A DNA stretch of 64,000 bases from Botryotinia globosa (taxonomy: Eukaryota > Ascomycota > Leotiomycetes > Helotiales > Sclerotiniaceae), in assembly GCA_014898425.1 (NCBI GenBank), contig RCSZ01000008.1:62001-126000 (forward strand), in the 5' to 3' direction. A program made the translations under genes and the position numbers. Numbering within the stretch: the stretch's first letter is position 1; every line of letters begins with the position of its first letter. Of this stretch, positions 1 through 11,899 are shown piece by piece. The notes under the pieces were generated by a model. The model was not told where the DNA came from. It was given only the letters and a program-made list of their open reading frames with translations, and did no database searches.

Positions 1-356
1 GATAGGCAGGATAAGAAACACCTGCAGAAGAAGATGTTCATCTGCATGTGGCAAGGTAATACATACGATTTATCCATCAATATTTTCGGAAGCCATTGAT
101 CTCCCGGATCTTGGATTTGCTGTAGTTGTTCTCGTGGAACATTTTCTTGTCTTCCTTCGTATTGCACTGATGGCTCTCCAGGTCGAGGAAATGATTGATT
201 TCCAGTTCCCGCAGGTGTACCTTGACGACTCACATCTCGGGAATTTGGTTTAGGCGGTGGTGGTGGTGGTGCATTTGGATCTATGCCAGAGTAGGATTGA
301 GAATTTCGACGAGGGGTGTAGCTTGAAGTAGGATATGGAGACGGCGAGGAAGACAT
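1..356 (-). CDS. VPS37: Probable ESCRT-I subunit Vps37 (Mod_r family), 5' exon only
   Basis: The start codon is at 354-356 on the minus strand and the reading frame stays open for 96 codons plus two bases down to base 67. A GTATGT donor begins at base 66, so the first intron runs toward or past the window edge; an AG at 22-23 is a possible acceptor but reading beyond it is not convincing. The visible protein is Ser/Pro-rich at its N-terminus, has a run of seven prolines (about residues 30-36), then the motif DPGDQWLPKILMDKS at residues 83-97. A Pro-rich leader followed by 'QWLPxxLxDKS' is what I recall at the start of the Mod_r domain in fungal Vps37 proteins, which help ESCRT-I sort ubiquitinated cargo at endosomes. 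The identification rests on this short motif and recall of the family; the Mod_r domain body lies outside the window. Confidence 0.5.
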   Translation of the reverse strand, partial: MSSSPSPYPTSSYTPRRNSQSYSGIDPNAPPPPPPKPNSRDVSRQGTPAGTGNQSFPRPGEPSVQYEGRQENVPREQLQQIQDPGDQWLPKILMDKSYVLPCHMQMNIFFCRCFLSCL

Positions 357-842
357 TATTGAGGATTGATCTTCAAATTGCCAGATATTTGGAAGATTGA
401 ATTGTATATTATGTGTAACTTTGATTTAATGTACTCGATTTGATTATGTATTTCGATGCATGGGTGAACTAGACGTCGAAAGTTTTAAGACTTATTAGTG
501 TAAGGAACGTGGTTGTTGATGTGGATGCGGATGTTATATTACAAGATGGATAAAAGCTTGTGAATCGTGATACATCATTAATTACATTAAGCTTCAACCC
601 CACGATTTGTTTGATGGGTCTCCATAATTTCACGTGTATGTATATTGAGGTGTGTTTTTAAATTAATGATGAGTGTGTATAGCCATTTGTTGACATTTTA
701 CCTCTCATTTTAAGCGGTCATACTCTAAGCTCGCACCCAATAAATAATAAATCCACTCTGCTCTCATTCATAGGGACAAGCCCCCAAACCCCCATAGCTC
801 GCTGCGCTCGAAAGATTGTTCACCAGGTGGTTCTATATAATG
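357..842. other. Upstream region of the VPS37-like gene grading into AT-rich DNA
   Basis: No coding potential is visible. Bases 357-720 have ordinary base composition and probably hold the promoter of the minus-strand gene. A C-rich patch at 780-808 (cccccaaacccccat, then ctcgctgcgctcg) resembles a degraded copy at 1320-1355, suggesting both come from a repeat. Downstream of about 840 the AT content rises abruptly. Confidence 0.5.
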
Positions 843-880
843 TAAGTTATAACCATCACTCATCGCACACCACTCATTTT
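843..880 (+). repeat. Possible degraded terminal inverted repeat (left end)
   Basis: The segment beginning TAAGTTATAACC and containing ATCGCACACCACTC resembles the left terminus of the foldback MITE at 3892 (TTATCGCACACCACTC). The match is partial and shows transition-type differences. It may be the left end of a related Tc1/mariner-like element; a right-end candidate lies at 19277-19312. Confidence 0.3.
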
Positions 881-1062
881 TCAATCGCTTTTTAAATAAT
901 TTAATAATAATTCAACATCACATTATTTTTTAATAAAAATCTAGTATTATATTAATAAATAATAACTAATCCTTTTGTTTTAATAATACTTTCTAATTTA
1001 CAGATCAATCTTTTAATATATAGCCTGAAATCTAAGAGATCTATTTTCTTTTAAATAGCTTT

Positions 1063-1209
1063 TGTTAGAATATATATATATAGTAATAAGCTATTAGAAC
1101 TTCAATCTCTAATATTATATCTTTTAAATCAAATTGTATATATAATATAATAATAAAGCTTACAACTTTTATTAGTTTTAATATATATTTTGATTCTATA
1201 TATATAAGA
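1063..1209 (-). repeat. Solo LTR of the 143-bp LTR family
   Basis: Read on the minus strand this 147-bp stretch matches both LTRs of the miniature element at 18146-18713, including the shared stretch AATAGCTTA(C/T)TACTATATATAT and the end CTAACA. It is flanked by GCTTT on the left and GTTTT on the right, which is a 5-bp target-site duplication apart from one C/T transition. No partner LTR was seen nearby, so it is best read as a solo LTR left by recombination. Confidence 0.6.
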
Positions 1210-2235
1210 GTTTTCAATTTATATTTTAATTTCTTAACTAGCCGCCGGGGAAAAAGAATTTTTCAGATCGTGAATTCGTAAAAGCTTTTTCTCTTATTTC
1301 TTTAATTTTTATAAGGGTTAACCCCCAAACCCCTAATCCTTATTATACTCGAGGTTTAATTATAAATAATAATAATTTAATTATATAAAGAATTGTAATT
1401 ATCTTTTAATAATATTAGAGGTTTGTAAACCCCTAGACCTTTTGTTTTTTGAGAAAGTATTATATAATTATATTTATAATTATAAAAATCTAAAAAAGAA
1501 ATTTAATTAAAAGTTTGCAAGTGAAGTCGGTTTATCTTTTTTTATTCAGATTTTTTAATTTTATTTAGATTTTTTAATTTTATTTAGATTTTAGTGGATC
1601 ACTCCACATCAGATTATCAATTATACTATTAAACTATAAAAACTATAATATTAAAATAATTTTTATTAATATTAGACCTATTATATTCGATATAAACCCT
1701 TTTCAATTGATTATATAAACTCTAATTATATTTATACTATTTCAACTTTAATTCTTTATAAAAACCTTAGTTTTAAAGCTAACAATATAAAAAATATATT
1801 ATTTGAAAATCTTTAATTTCTTATATATAATCATTACTTTTTTTCTTTTTCATTCAATTTATATTAATTTAAATAAATTGATTCAAAAAATTCTATTATT
1901 AATTCAATTATAATACTAAGAATATTATAAAAGATTTATAACTAATCGAATAGCTTGATTAGAAAAACTAAACTTCAATTAATAAAAAGTTTCATACATT
2001 ACTTATAATCAATCAAAAGAAACCTTATATATACTAATTAACAAATTTACTATAGTTATAAAGATATATGATTATATAATATATGAATACAAAAAAACTT
2101 GACTTGCTTCTACAAATCCATAAAAATAAATACAAAAAAGAACTTTTTTAATTCATTTTTTATCTATCACTATACTTTTTCAATTAGATTGAAATCTGAA
2201 GAGAAGAATAGTTAATAAAAATCTTATATACTATA
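1210..2235. other. AT-rich transposon-derived sequence without recognisable gene
   Basis: No open frame or recognisable domain is present. Notable items are a GC patch at 1241-1254 (gccgccgggg), a C-rich patch at 1320-1340 similar to 785-800, and a 19-bp unit (agattttttaattttattt) in just over two copies at 1548-1593. It may be remnant sequence of an older element into which the later LTR elements inserted. Confidence 0.4.
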
Positions 2236-2386
2236 TGTCACGATATATACATAATCACGTTCGATCGGGTTAAGTACAATACTAAGCTTCAAACTAATTA
2301 TATATATAGTTTTGTAGCACACTCTCTTTAACTCTATAACTTTTAATTTTAAAATTGATCTTTAAATACTTATTAGATTTATTAGA
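2236..2386 (+). repeat. 5' LTR (151 bp) of the non-autonomous element
   Basis: Starts tgtcacgatatatac and pairs with 3811-4472. This copy is uninterrupted and shows the empty site of the MITE: TTTGTA followed directly by GCACACTC. Confidence 0.8.
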
Positions 2387-3810
2387 TTATTTAAAAAAAA
2401 TTAAATAAAAAATAGAATAATATCAATATACATTTATAAATAAAGTTTATATATATATTTCACTTATTTTTATTTAAATATATTGTTTATACTCTTTTGT
2501 TTATATATAAATCTTTTTGATATTAATTGAAAAAAAAAATTCCTTTTAACTTCTAAATTATAAATTATAATTCAATAAATCTTGTAATTGTATAACTTCA
2601 TAGTAAAGTGATTTATTAGCAGAATAGAATCTTGTTTCTATACTTTTTAATTCTTAAACATTTTTTTATTGTTTATGTATTTTTCTAATTAAAACTCTCT
2701 CTTTTTAATTTCGAAAAGTTTAATAATAACTTTTAGAAATTCGATATATAATTATCTTTAATTCGAATGAAATTATAAATAAATAATATTACAATCAGTA
2801 ATTCTATAATTCAATTTTATTATATTTATCTCAATCTCAAATCTTATATATAAATTATAATACTATTTCAATTTTCTTTTTTTAATCAAAACATTTTCTT
2901 AGATTATATAATAATCCTAAATCAATTTATATATATCTACGACAATTTGAATAAAATATAAAAGATCGAAGATAAGTTATTCAATTTCAAATAAGGAATT
3001 AATTCTTTATATACTACCTATATTATAAAATTCGAAAGAACTTTTTACAAAATCAAAGATCAGAATTAATCTAATTTAAATAGAATCTCAATCTTTTATA
3101 ATAAATTTAATACTACTCTTAGAAATCGTTTTTTTCAATAACTTTCTCTTTTTTATTTTTATTTCGATTTTATTTCGATTATATAACAATTAGCTATATA
3201 TATAACAAATGACAAATAAGTTCTTTATATTATTTTATTTTAATAAATCTAAAACCCTATATATATTATAAAATCCATTCCACTTTTGGAATTATAATCT
3301 AATTAATATTAATAATATTAATATTATTAATACTTTTAATTCTTTTATTGCCTCACTAAATAAAACCGATTATACCCCATTTCTACCCCATTTTTATACA
3401 CTCGAGTTTTTCCTTATTAAAAGAATCCTTTTATATAAACAAAACAAATACATTTAATATAAAAATACTTTCTATTAGATACAAGCCTATCTATTTGATT
3501 TATATTAAAACATTCAAAATCGAAAAGAATCTATTCTAATTATTATATTCTTTTTTATTGATATAAATTACAATAATTATAATAATAATGAAGATGAAAA
3601 TCTAAATGAAATGATTAATAGCTGATATTTTAAAGATTATTTGAAAGAAGTATAAAACGCAAAGGATTTGTATATACTGATAATAATATATACTGAATAT
3701 TAGAAATTTATAATAGAAGAAAAGAATAACAAATTTTAGAAATTATATTTTATATTTAAATTATTCATTTAAAACAAATTTGAGGTGAATTTTATAAAAG
3801 GGGAGGGTAA

Positions 3811-4472
3811 TGTTATGATATATATGTAATTACATTCGATCGAGCTAAGTATAGCATTAAGCTTCGAGCCGATTGTATATATAGCTTTGTAAGAGTTTAG
3901 ACCTCGGCTTATCGCACACCACTCTATTTCATAACAAAATCCCTGCAAAAATATTGTTTTTCTATATAAATTAATTATTTTTATAATTCTTTAATGAATA
4001 GAAGATATAATTTGAAAATTGATTATTTAAATAATATCTATAATTAATTTCTGAAAAAATAAATGAAATATTTTTAAGAATTTTTTGAATAAAGTTATAA
4101 GTATTTAAAATTGGAAATCTTCAGATTTTTTAAAATATAATGCTTTTCCTATACAAAAAAATCGATTTTTTTGAAAATTTCAGAAATTCCAATTTTAAAT
4201 ACCTACAATTTTATTCAAAAAATTATTAAAAATATTTCACTCATTTTTTTTATATAATTTCAATAATTATTTATTATCAGAATAAATTTTATAAATCTAA
4301 TTTGAAGATTGATTAGAATAATATATAGTTCAAAAGTTGAAGAAATAAGGCTTTTTGATGTGTTTTCGCTTAGTGTGCGATAAGCCGGGGCCTAAACTCT
4401 TAGTACGCTCTCTTTAGCTCTATAGCTTTTAATTCTAAGGTTGATCTTTAAACGCTTATTAGATTCGTCACA
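3811..4472 (+). repeat. 3' LTR interrupted by a MITE
   Basis: Bases 3811-3891 and 4403-4472 together form the 151-bp LTR; 3892-4402 is the inserted MITE plus one copy of the duplicated TA. It ends in TTCGTCACA. Confidence 0.8.
3892..4400. mobile_element. 509-bp foldback MITE, Tc1/mariner-type (TA target)
   Basis: Both ends share an inverted repeat starting AGAGTTTAG(A/G)CC(T/C)CGG and continuing CTTATCGCACAC. The similarity extends inward along almost the whole element, so it is one long imperfect palindrome with its axis near 4146; for example gtatttaaaattgga on the left (about 4090-4105) pairs with tccaattttaaatac on the right. It is flanked by TA at 3890-3891 and 4401-4402, and the uninterrupted sister LTR at 2236-2386 provides the empty site with one TA. 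TA duplication and AT-rich palindromic structure point to a non-autonomous Tc1/mariner derivative. It has no coding capacity. Confidence 0.8.
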
Positions 4473-4477
4473 CTATA

Positions 4478-4794
4478 CTCTAATTGAACTCTATAAGTAT
4501 ACTTTATATATACTTTAAACTTCTTTTCTATAAATATATATTCAGGTTTTAATTTATTAAATAATAGGAATATAATAGGTTTAGAAACTTATTTTATATA
4601 TACTTTAGAAATAATGTTTTTATTATTTTTAATTTTTTTAGTTTCTTTTAAAAAAATCAATAAAGATTTATAATTCCAGTTGATCTTATTTTATATTATT
4701 TTTAATACTCTTTCTAATCGATATATTAATCTATCTAATAATCTATATTTTATTTATTTTTTTCAACTCAAAAGAGTTTTCGTTTGATTATATA
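4478..4794. other. AT-rich spacer between two LTR elements
   Basis: No gene, repeat boundary or domain is visible. It ends with ATATA (4790-4794), one copy of the target duplication of the Gypsy element that follows. Confidence 0.4.
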
Positions 4795-4944
4795 TGTCAC
4801 GGCGCCAACTATGTTGCCTTCGTGCCTTAGGTACGAACCCTTAGTGTACCCTTAGTATACCCTATTTCCTATAATAGGACCTTAACCTTTTATAACATTT
4901 AGAATCTTTATAATACAATATAAGTCTTTACCTATATCTTAATA
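4795..4944 (+). repeat. 5' LTR of outer Gypsy element
   Basis: 150 bp, begins tgtcacggcgccaacta; its first ~80 bp are little altered by RIP while the end (CTTAATA for CTTGACA) carries transitions. Confidence 0.85.
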
Positions 4945-5849
4945 ATTTGTATTATTTATTTAGAAGTTATTATAACTTCATTTTAAAAACATTTATTCAA
5001 GTTATATTTCAATCACCTCAATCACTTTGATTCTATTGAAATTATAATCTAATTATATTAATCGAACTTATTATTAACTCATTATAAATAATTTTATTAT
5101 TTTTTAATAAAAATTATTCGATTATATTAAAAACATATCTATATTGATTTATTATTGAAAATTCTATAAAAATATTTTATAATTATAAAAGCACTTTAGA
5201 AATAATCAATCAAGTGATTATATTTAGTCTACCCCTACAATTTCTTTTCTTGAATTATATTATCAATTCCATCGAAACTGATATTTCCTTATTTACAAAT
5301 CTATTCTATAATCTAAATATTATATATTTCGTAATTATTCAAACTATATTTACTTCAATTGAAATAATTACAACTTTATTACAAGAATAAATCGTTATAA
5401 TATATACTTAAATCAACAAAACTCAATTACAAATTATTAAATTATAAGATACAATTAAGATATTAAAAATTGTTATTTAAAATAATCTAAAAGTTCTATT
5501 CTATCAAAAACATTTTATTTTTTTTAAGAAATTCAATAATAATAAGTAAGATATTATAAAGTATTAAAATCAATATATAATATTTTATAATACAATTAAT
5601 TATTATTTAATTACAAACTATAAAAACAAATCAGAATTTTAACAGATTATATTCCTTATTAGTTTACTTTCTAATTTAATTTATACAAATAATTAAATAT
5701 ATTTCGATATAATCATAAATAACCTATATAATTCTAATCTTTAATCCTTTAAATAGTATATTATAATAAGTATTTAAAACAAATTAAACAAATAATACCA
5801 AATTCTTAATTTTTTATAAAAAGTCTTTATAGATTATAATAAATACAAA

Positions 5850-8800
5850 ATAAGGAAAACTTTATTTGATAATTTTATTACTGAATTCAAACAATTTGTT
5901 ATTAGATATAAGAAAACTATTGAATAACAAATTGCTAACCTCAAATTCAAGATTTTACAAAAATTGATTAATATTTCAATTAATTATTTTAATAAACTTT
6001 CTATTATTAATATTGATATATAAACAATCTAATAATAAAATATTTATAATAATTTAAAAGAAAAAACTCATCTTGATAATCAATAAAAAAATCAAGGTAT
6101 TAATTTCAATTGTAATTAATCAAAGTATTATAATAGAAAACCAGTTTTAATTACAGCCCCCTTTATATTAAAGCTATTTGATAATTCTATATAATTGAAT
6201 ATTATTTGATAAGATTAATGTTCTCTATCCTATTATACTCGAAAGTAATATTTTGATCTTAGTCTTTATCTTTATTATAAGAAATCAGATTATATTAAGA
6301 ATAATTGTAGTAAGAAATAAACTAATAATACAAAGTATAATATCAATATTAATATAGAATATAATCTTTATATTAATTGCTTTTTTATAACTAATCAATA
6401 TTAAAGCCTTAAACTTTATTACAATATTATCAATTCCTTATATCAAAATCTATTCCCACTTATCAACTATTTTCTATCTACCAATCGTTTCCTAATTACA
6501 TTATTACATTATACTTCACCAATCCTTTTTAATCTAATTCAAAAGCTTAATCTAAAAGAATATATTAAAAGATCTATTTATTCAAAAAAAAATAAAAACT
6601 TTATTCCCCAATCTAATATATCAAAAGATTAATTTTAATTTATAATTACAAATCAAGATTTTTTATAAGAAATTTAGCTTCATAAATTAAAAGATTAATT
6701 ATATCTAGGGATCCTTTATATCTTAGAATAATAAATAACAAATTTTTTAAAATCTTAATAAAAATCTTTCTTATATCTAATATAACCATCTCATTTATTA
6801 GTTTTATAAATAATAAAATTATAAACTATAACTTTATTAATAAAAAAATTATTTTCAAATTTCAAATATTTATATATCTCTTTTCCTACATCTATTACCT
6901 ATTTTTAATTAATAGAAAACTTTTCAATATCCTCTTTTAATATACACTCCTGGATATACAAATTAATAACTATTAGGAGATTAGTTTATTTTATATTATT
7001 ATTCTATCAATCATAGATTTATTAATCCTCAATCTTTTTTAATTTCAATATTATAATTCTATTATCAATTAATTAGTAATAATATTTAAATTTATATTTA
7101 TATATTACTTGAGATATTATTATTCTATTAATACTATAACAATTATTATCCCCAATATATTTAATAGCTATAAAATAATTTTATCAAAAAATAGCAAAGT
7201 TATATCAATCGATTTCAAATTACCTTTATAAAAGCTTATTTTAAGATTAGTTTTTATAATAGCAATTACTATCCCTGATATACCTAATAGTTATAAAATA
7301 ATTTTATTAAAAAATAATAAAGTTATAATCGATCCCAAATTATTTTTATAAAAGCTTATTCTGAAATTAGTTTTTATAAAAGATATTATTAATAAAAACT
7401 TCGAAGTTAAGTTTTTACTACCCCAAAATCAATTAGTAATTCTCGAATCTATTGAAATTCTAAATATTCAAAAAAACCCTAACATTATCAATCTTGAAAA
7501 CAATGAAAACAAAAACCCCTATTACATTTATTATATTAATAATAAAATGGATATTCGAATTAGAATAATCCCTAATCATTCATTTTTGAAATCAACCCTA
7601 ACTCGATTTATTATTAATTTTAGAAAGTATAAAAGATTATTATAAAATCAAAACACTTTATTTTTATTATTATCATTACTATTAAATTCTTTAAACAAAA
7701 TATTTAATATTATATAAAATATTCGCCTCGAAATATAAAATATAAAATTCTTTATAATTAATAGTTTTATACAATTTTATAAAAACAATAATATTTATAT
7801 TACAAAAGTATTCTAGAATAAATTAAATAAAATCTGTAATCTATATTATATAATAATCGAGAATCCTATTTAATTATATCAAAACTTAATAAATAATAAT
7901 ATCAATAAATTTATAAAAAAAACAAATCAATCTATCCCTTCTATATCAGAGATTCAAAATAAACTATCTTTCTAATTTCATAATTTATATTCAGGATTTT
8001 TATTTTCTTTTATTAACAAACTTTTATTACAATATTTATAAAATTATAAAATCGAGATTATATTAGATAAGAAATTATTATATAACAAAAGCTATTTAAT
8101 ATTCCTAATTGAATTTTAAATTGTTTATAAATAATTTGATAACAATCTGAATAAAGGATTTATTCAGAAATCTTATTCCCAATTGATTATTTTATTTCTT
8201 TTAATTATTAAATTAAAAGAAGGTATTCGGATTTATCAAAATTATTAAGATTTAAACAATATTACTATCAAAAATCAATACTCTTTATTACTGATTAAAG
8301 AAACCCTTGATATTTTGTATTACACTAAAATTTATATTAAACTTAATATTATTGTTACTTTCAATAAATTACAAATTATAAAAAGTTATAAATAAAAAAT
8401 TACTTTCATTATTTGTTTCAATTTGTTTGAATTATTAATAATACTTTTTAAACTTTACAATATATCAATTTTATTTTAGAACTATATCAATTATATTCTC
8501 TTTAATCTTTTAGATAGGATTTGTATAATATATTTGAATAATATTTTGATTTATTCTAAAAATATTACAAATTATAAAGAATATATCCACAAGATTATTC
8601 AATAATTGATTGATATTAAATTATAGATTAATATCAACAAATACAAATTCAAAACAAAAAAAATCAAATATCTCAATTTAATTATTACTTTAAAAAATAT
8701 AAAAATAAATTTAGAGAAAATCAATACTATATTCAATTGGAAATTATTAATTAAACTCAAAGATTTTTAATATTTTTTTAAATTTATTAATTTTTATTAA

Positions 8801-10850
8801 TATTTTATTTGTAATTTTTCTAAGATTATAAAACCTCTTAATTGTTTTCTAAAAAAGGAAAAAGTATGGAGCTGGGATTTTGAATAAGAAAATGCTTTTA
8901 CAATATTGAAGAATATTTTTTCCTTTATTCCAATCCTTATTATATTTAATTATTATTATTATATAGTAATCGAAATCAATATTTCTGATTGGGTTGTAGG
9001 TAATATCCTTTTATAATATAATAATAAAGGAAATCTATATTTTATGATATATTTTTTATCAAAATATAATATTACTAAATGTAATTACAAGATTTATAAT
9101 AAAGAATTCCTAGCGATTATAAAATTATTAAAAGAATAAAGACTGGAATTATATAGCATTTAGAAATTATTTGAAATTATTATTAATTATAAAAACCTCG
9201 AATATTTTATATCAACAAAAATATTGAATCAATAATAAATTAAATAAACTGAATTTTTATTAGGATTCAATTTCTATATTATATATTGATTTGATTACAA
9301 AACTGTTTATTTCAATATTTTAAGTTGTAAAGTTGAAGATTACCTAATATATGCTAATCCTAATAACAATTGAATTAAGAACTATTTATAAATAATCCTT
9401 TTAAAACAAATATTCGATATTGTTATATTCAAGAATATCATTCAACAAATAAGTAATGATTTAAATTTAATTATAATCCTAATAAATATGATTATTTCTA
9501 ACACCAATAAACTAATTAATAATTTTATCAATAAAATATATAAATTGTTCGAATTAATTATAACTATATATATAATACTTTGAAACCCCTTTACCTATTA
9601 TTAATTATTAAATATTTAAAAGAATCTTTGGATAGTCTTATAAAATTATAGATTAATTAATAACAAGATCTTTTATTACAATCACTTTTTTATTCCTTTT
9701 TTTATCAAATTTTGTATATAGATTATATATTATATATATTCAATCGAATTAACTGAATATTCAGATTATATCAAAACTATCGATCTCGTTTTTCATATAT
9801 ATTAATAATTTAATATATCTAGGGAAATCGAAATATTTATATAAACTTATTAATTTTGTTTTCATATTAAAGCCTTCCATCTTATTATATTTAGATTCCT
9901 TAAATCTTTACTAATATCATTTTGTTTTTAATCAAATATTTTTATTAATTATATCACATTATTATTAATCAATGAATACTATAAAAAGAAATATCAGTAT
10001 ATCATTACAATTATTTACTATTTAACTAAAATACAATACTTTATATTAATAATAAAATTGTTTATAAAGAAACTTGTAGATCGATTTATTAAAAAGATAT
10101 ATTATTTGTATAATACTTTCGATAATATTATATTCAATAAAGATTCCTAATTTATCTCTAAATTCTAAAAATATCTATTTAAATATTTATCAATTATTTT
10201 GAAACAATTCTTTTTATTTTATTTCGAATCCAATAATCAAACAAAAAGGATTAATATTATAATTGAATAATATCTTTATATTTTTATAAACTTTTATCAA
10301 AACAATTAATCCAATTGATTTCTATTTATAAAATTTATATTGAATAATATTATATTAAAAACTATTAATGTATCCCTATTCTTTATTAATTATAATTATT
10401 ATTTATATTTTAGAATTGAATTGTTTATATTAATTCTATTGAATCTATTATATCAAAAGAAATAAGAGTTCCTTAAAACCAACAAAATTGTAAATAGATT
10501 TGATTTCATTCTAATTAAACTCAAAATACTTATAATTCAATTGATTCAAAAATATGAAGATTATATTAATAAAATCTAAATTGATATTCCTCTTTATAAA
10601 AAAAATAATAAGATATAAATTAGTATAAAGAATATGAAAATTAATTACTTAATAAAAAAGAATAATAACAAATAAAATAATCCTTATAAAATCCTTAAAA
10701 TCTATAAATAAATCTATCTACTATAACTTCCAATCAACTTCAAGATTTTTTTGGTATTCCATAATTTACTACTTCAATCACTCCATTACTTATTAAGATT
10801 ACCAAACTAAAATATTATCAATATTACCAAATTATACAAAAATCAAGGTT
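5850..10850 (+). pseudogene. RIP-inactivated gag-pol of the outer Gypsy element
   Basis: No frame is open, but family motifs can be read through the stops. At about 6220-6310 two CCHC-like zinc-knuckle remnants occur in tandem, as at the end of Gag. At 8522-8600 the reading CIIYLNNILIYSKN is the reverse transcriptase active-site block of Gypsy elements, in which the two catalytic aspartates of YLDD have become asparagine through G-to-A changes. RNase H follows at roughly 8930-9320 (DWVVGNILL, then YNKEFLAIIKLLKE and INYKNLEYF). Integrase-core remnants lie at about 9690-10250 (LTKIQYFI, later LYNTFDN and FISKF). The RT/RNase H/IN order places it in Ty3/Gypsy, not Copia. Boundaries are approximate. 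Confidence 0.8.
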
Positions 10851-11161
10851 GAGTTCTTAAAAAAGATAATAAAATATATAAGAAAATCGAATAATAGGAA
10901 TTCAAAAAGATCCTTAATTATTATAACAAATACAATTTCTATTATTATATCAAATAAAAACATTATTCATCATTATAACAATTAATTGAGAATCTTTAAA
11001 ACTAAAAAGAAATAATTATTATATTTTATTTAATATATTCGAATAAATCAAACCCACCTATATAGATTGAATTCAAAAAGCCTATTACCTCAAATACTAT
11101 TATATCAGAAATAACTTTTAAATAAAAACTAAATAAACTAAAGAAAATTCATTAATTAACT

Positions 11162-11311
11162 TGTCAAGGTATGGATAAAGACTTATATTGTATTATAAGG
11201 GTTCTAAGTGCTATAAAAGATTGAGGCCCTATTATAGGAAATAGGGTATACTAAGGGTACACTAAGAGTTTATATTTAAAACACAAAGGTAATATAATTG
11301 ATGTCATAATA
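11162..11311 (-). repeat. 3' LTR of nested Gypsy element
   Basis: 150 bp, begins TGTCAAGGTATGG on plus; the far end TTGATGTCATAATA is the transition-mutated form of TTGGCGCCGTGACA. Confidence 0.85.
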
Positions 11312-11899
11312 ATATCCCTCCTTTAAAATTTATTTATCCCAAATAAATTAAAACACAAAATAACTTTGTCATTTTTTGACAAAGTTATAAGAAATTGATT
11401 TAATATTGATTAAATAAAAACCCAAAATCTTTTAAAATAATATTAAAATAATCTAATTTCTATTATAAAATTAAAATAAACTATTTTTAAAATAATAATC
11501 AATTAATAGATTTTCTTCGATTTATTTAATCTTTATTTAAAAGTTATTATTAATATAGTAATATCTAAGATAATAGACTTTTTGAATCCAATTTATATAA
11601 ATAAATCTAATTTGTTTAGGTATACTAAATGAAATATAATAATCATTCTTTTCTAATCTTAAAGATTCTTAGCTGATTGTTATAATAATAGATAGTATTT
11701 TTATTTAATATAATAATAAAAATTGTATTTATTATAATAATCAAGGATCTCCTTGAATTCTTATTACTTAGTTTCTTTGTATATTTCATTATCTCTTTTA
11801 AGAATTTAGCTTTGATTTCTATATGACTTAATAATATTGATGATATTTTGACCTAATAATTTTAGTAAGTAATGAAATAATCAAAGCAATAAATTATAA

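Larger units (their letters stand above)
2236..4472 (+). mobile_element. Non-autonomous LTR retrotransposon, RIP-decayed
   Basis: The 5' LTR is 2236-2386 (151 bp) and the 3' LTR is 3811-4472. The latter is 151 bp once the 509-bp MITE and its duplicated TA are subtracted. Both begin TG and match along their length apart from transitions. The element is flanked by perfect 5-bp target duplications CTATA at 2231-2235 and 4473-4477. A polypurine tract (aaaaggggagggta) lies directly before the 3' LTR at 3796-3809, setting the orientation to plus. The internal region (2387-3810) is only about 1.4 kb and shows no reverse-transcriptase or integrase motif even allowing for RIP, so it was probably mobilised in trans. 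Its LTR start TGTCACG resembles that of the neighbouring Gypsy family. Confidence 0.8.
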
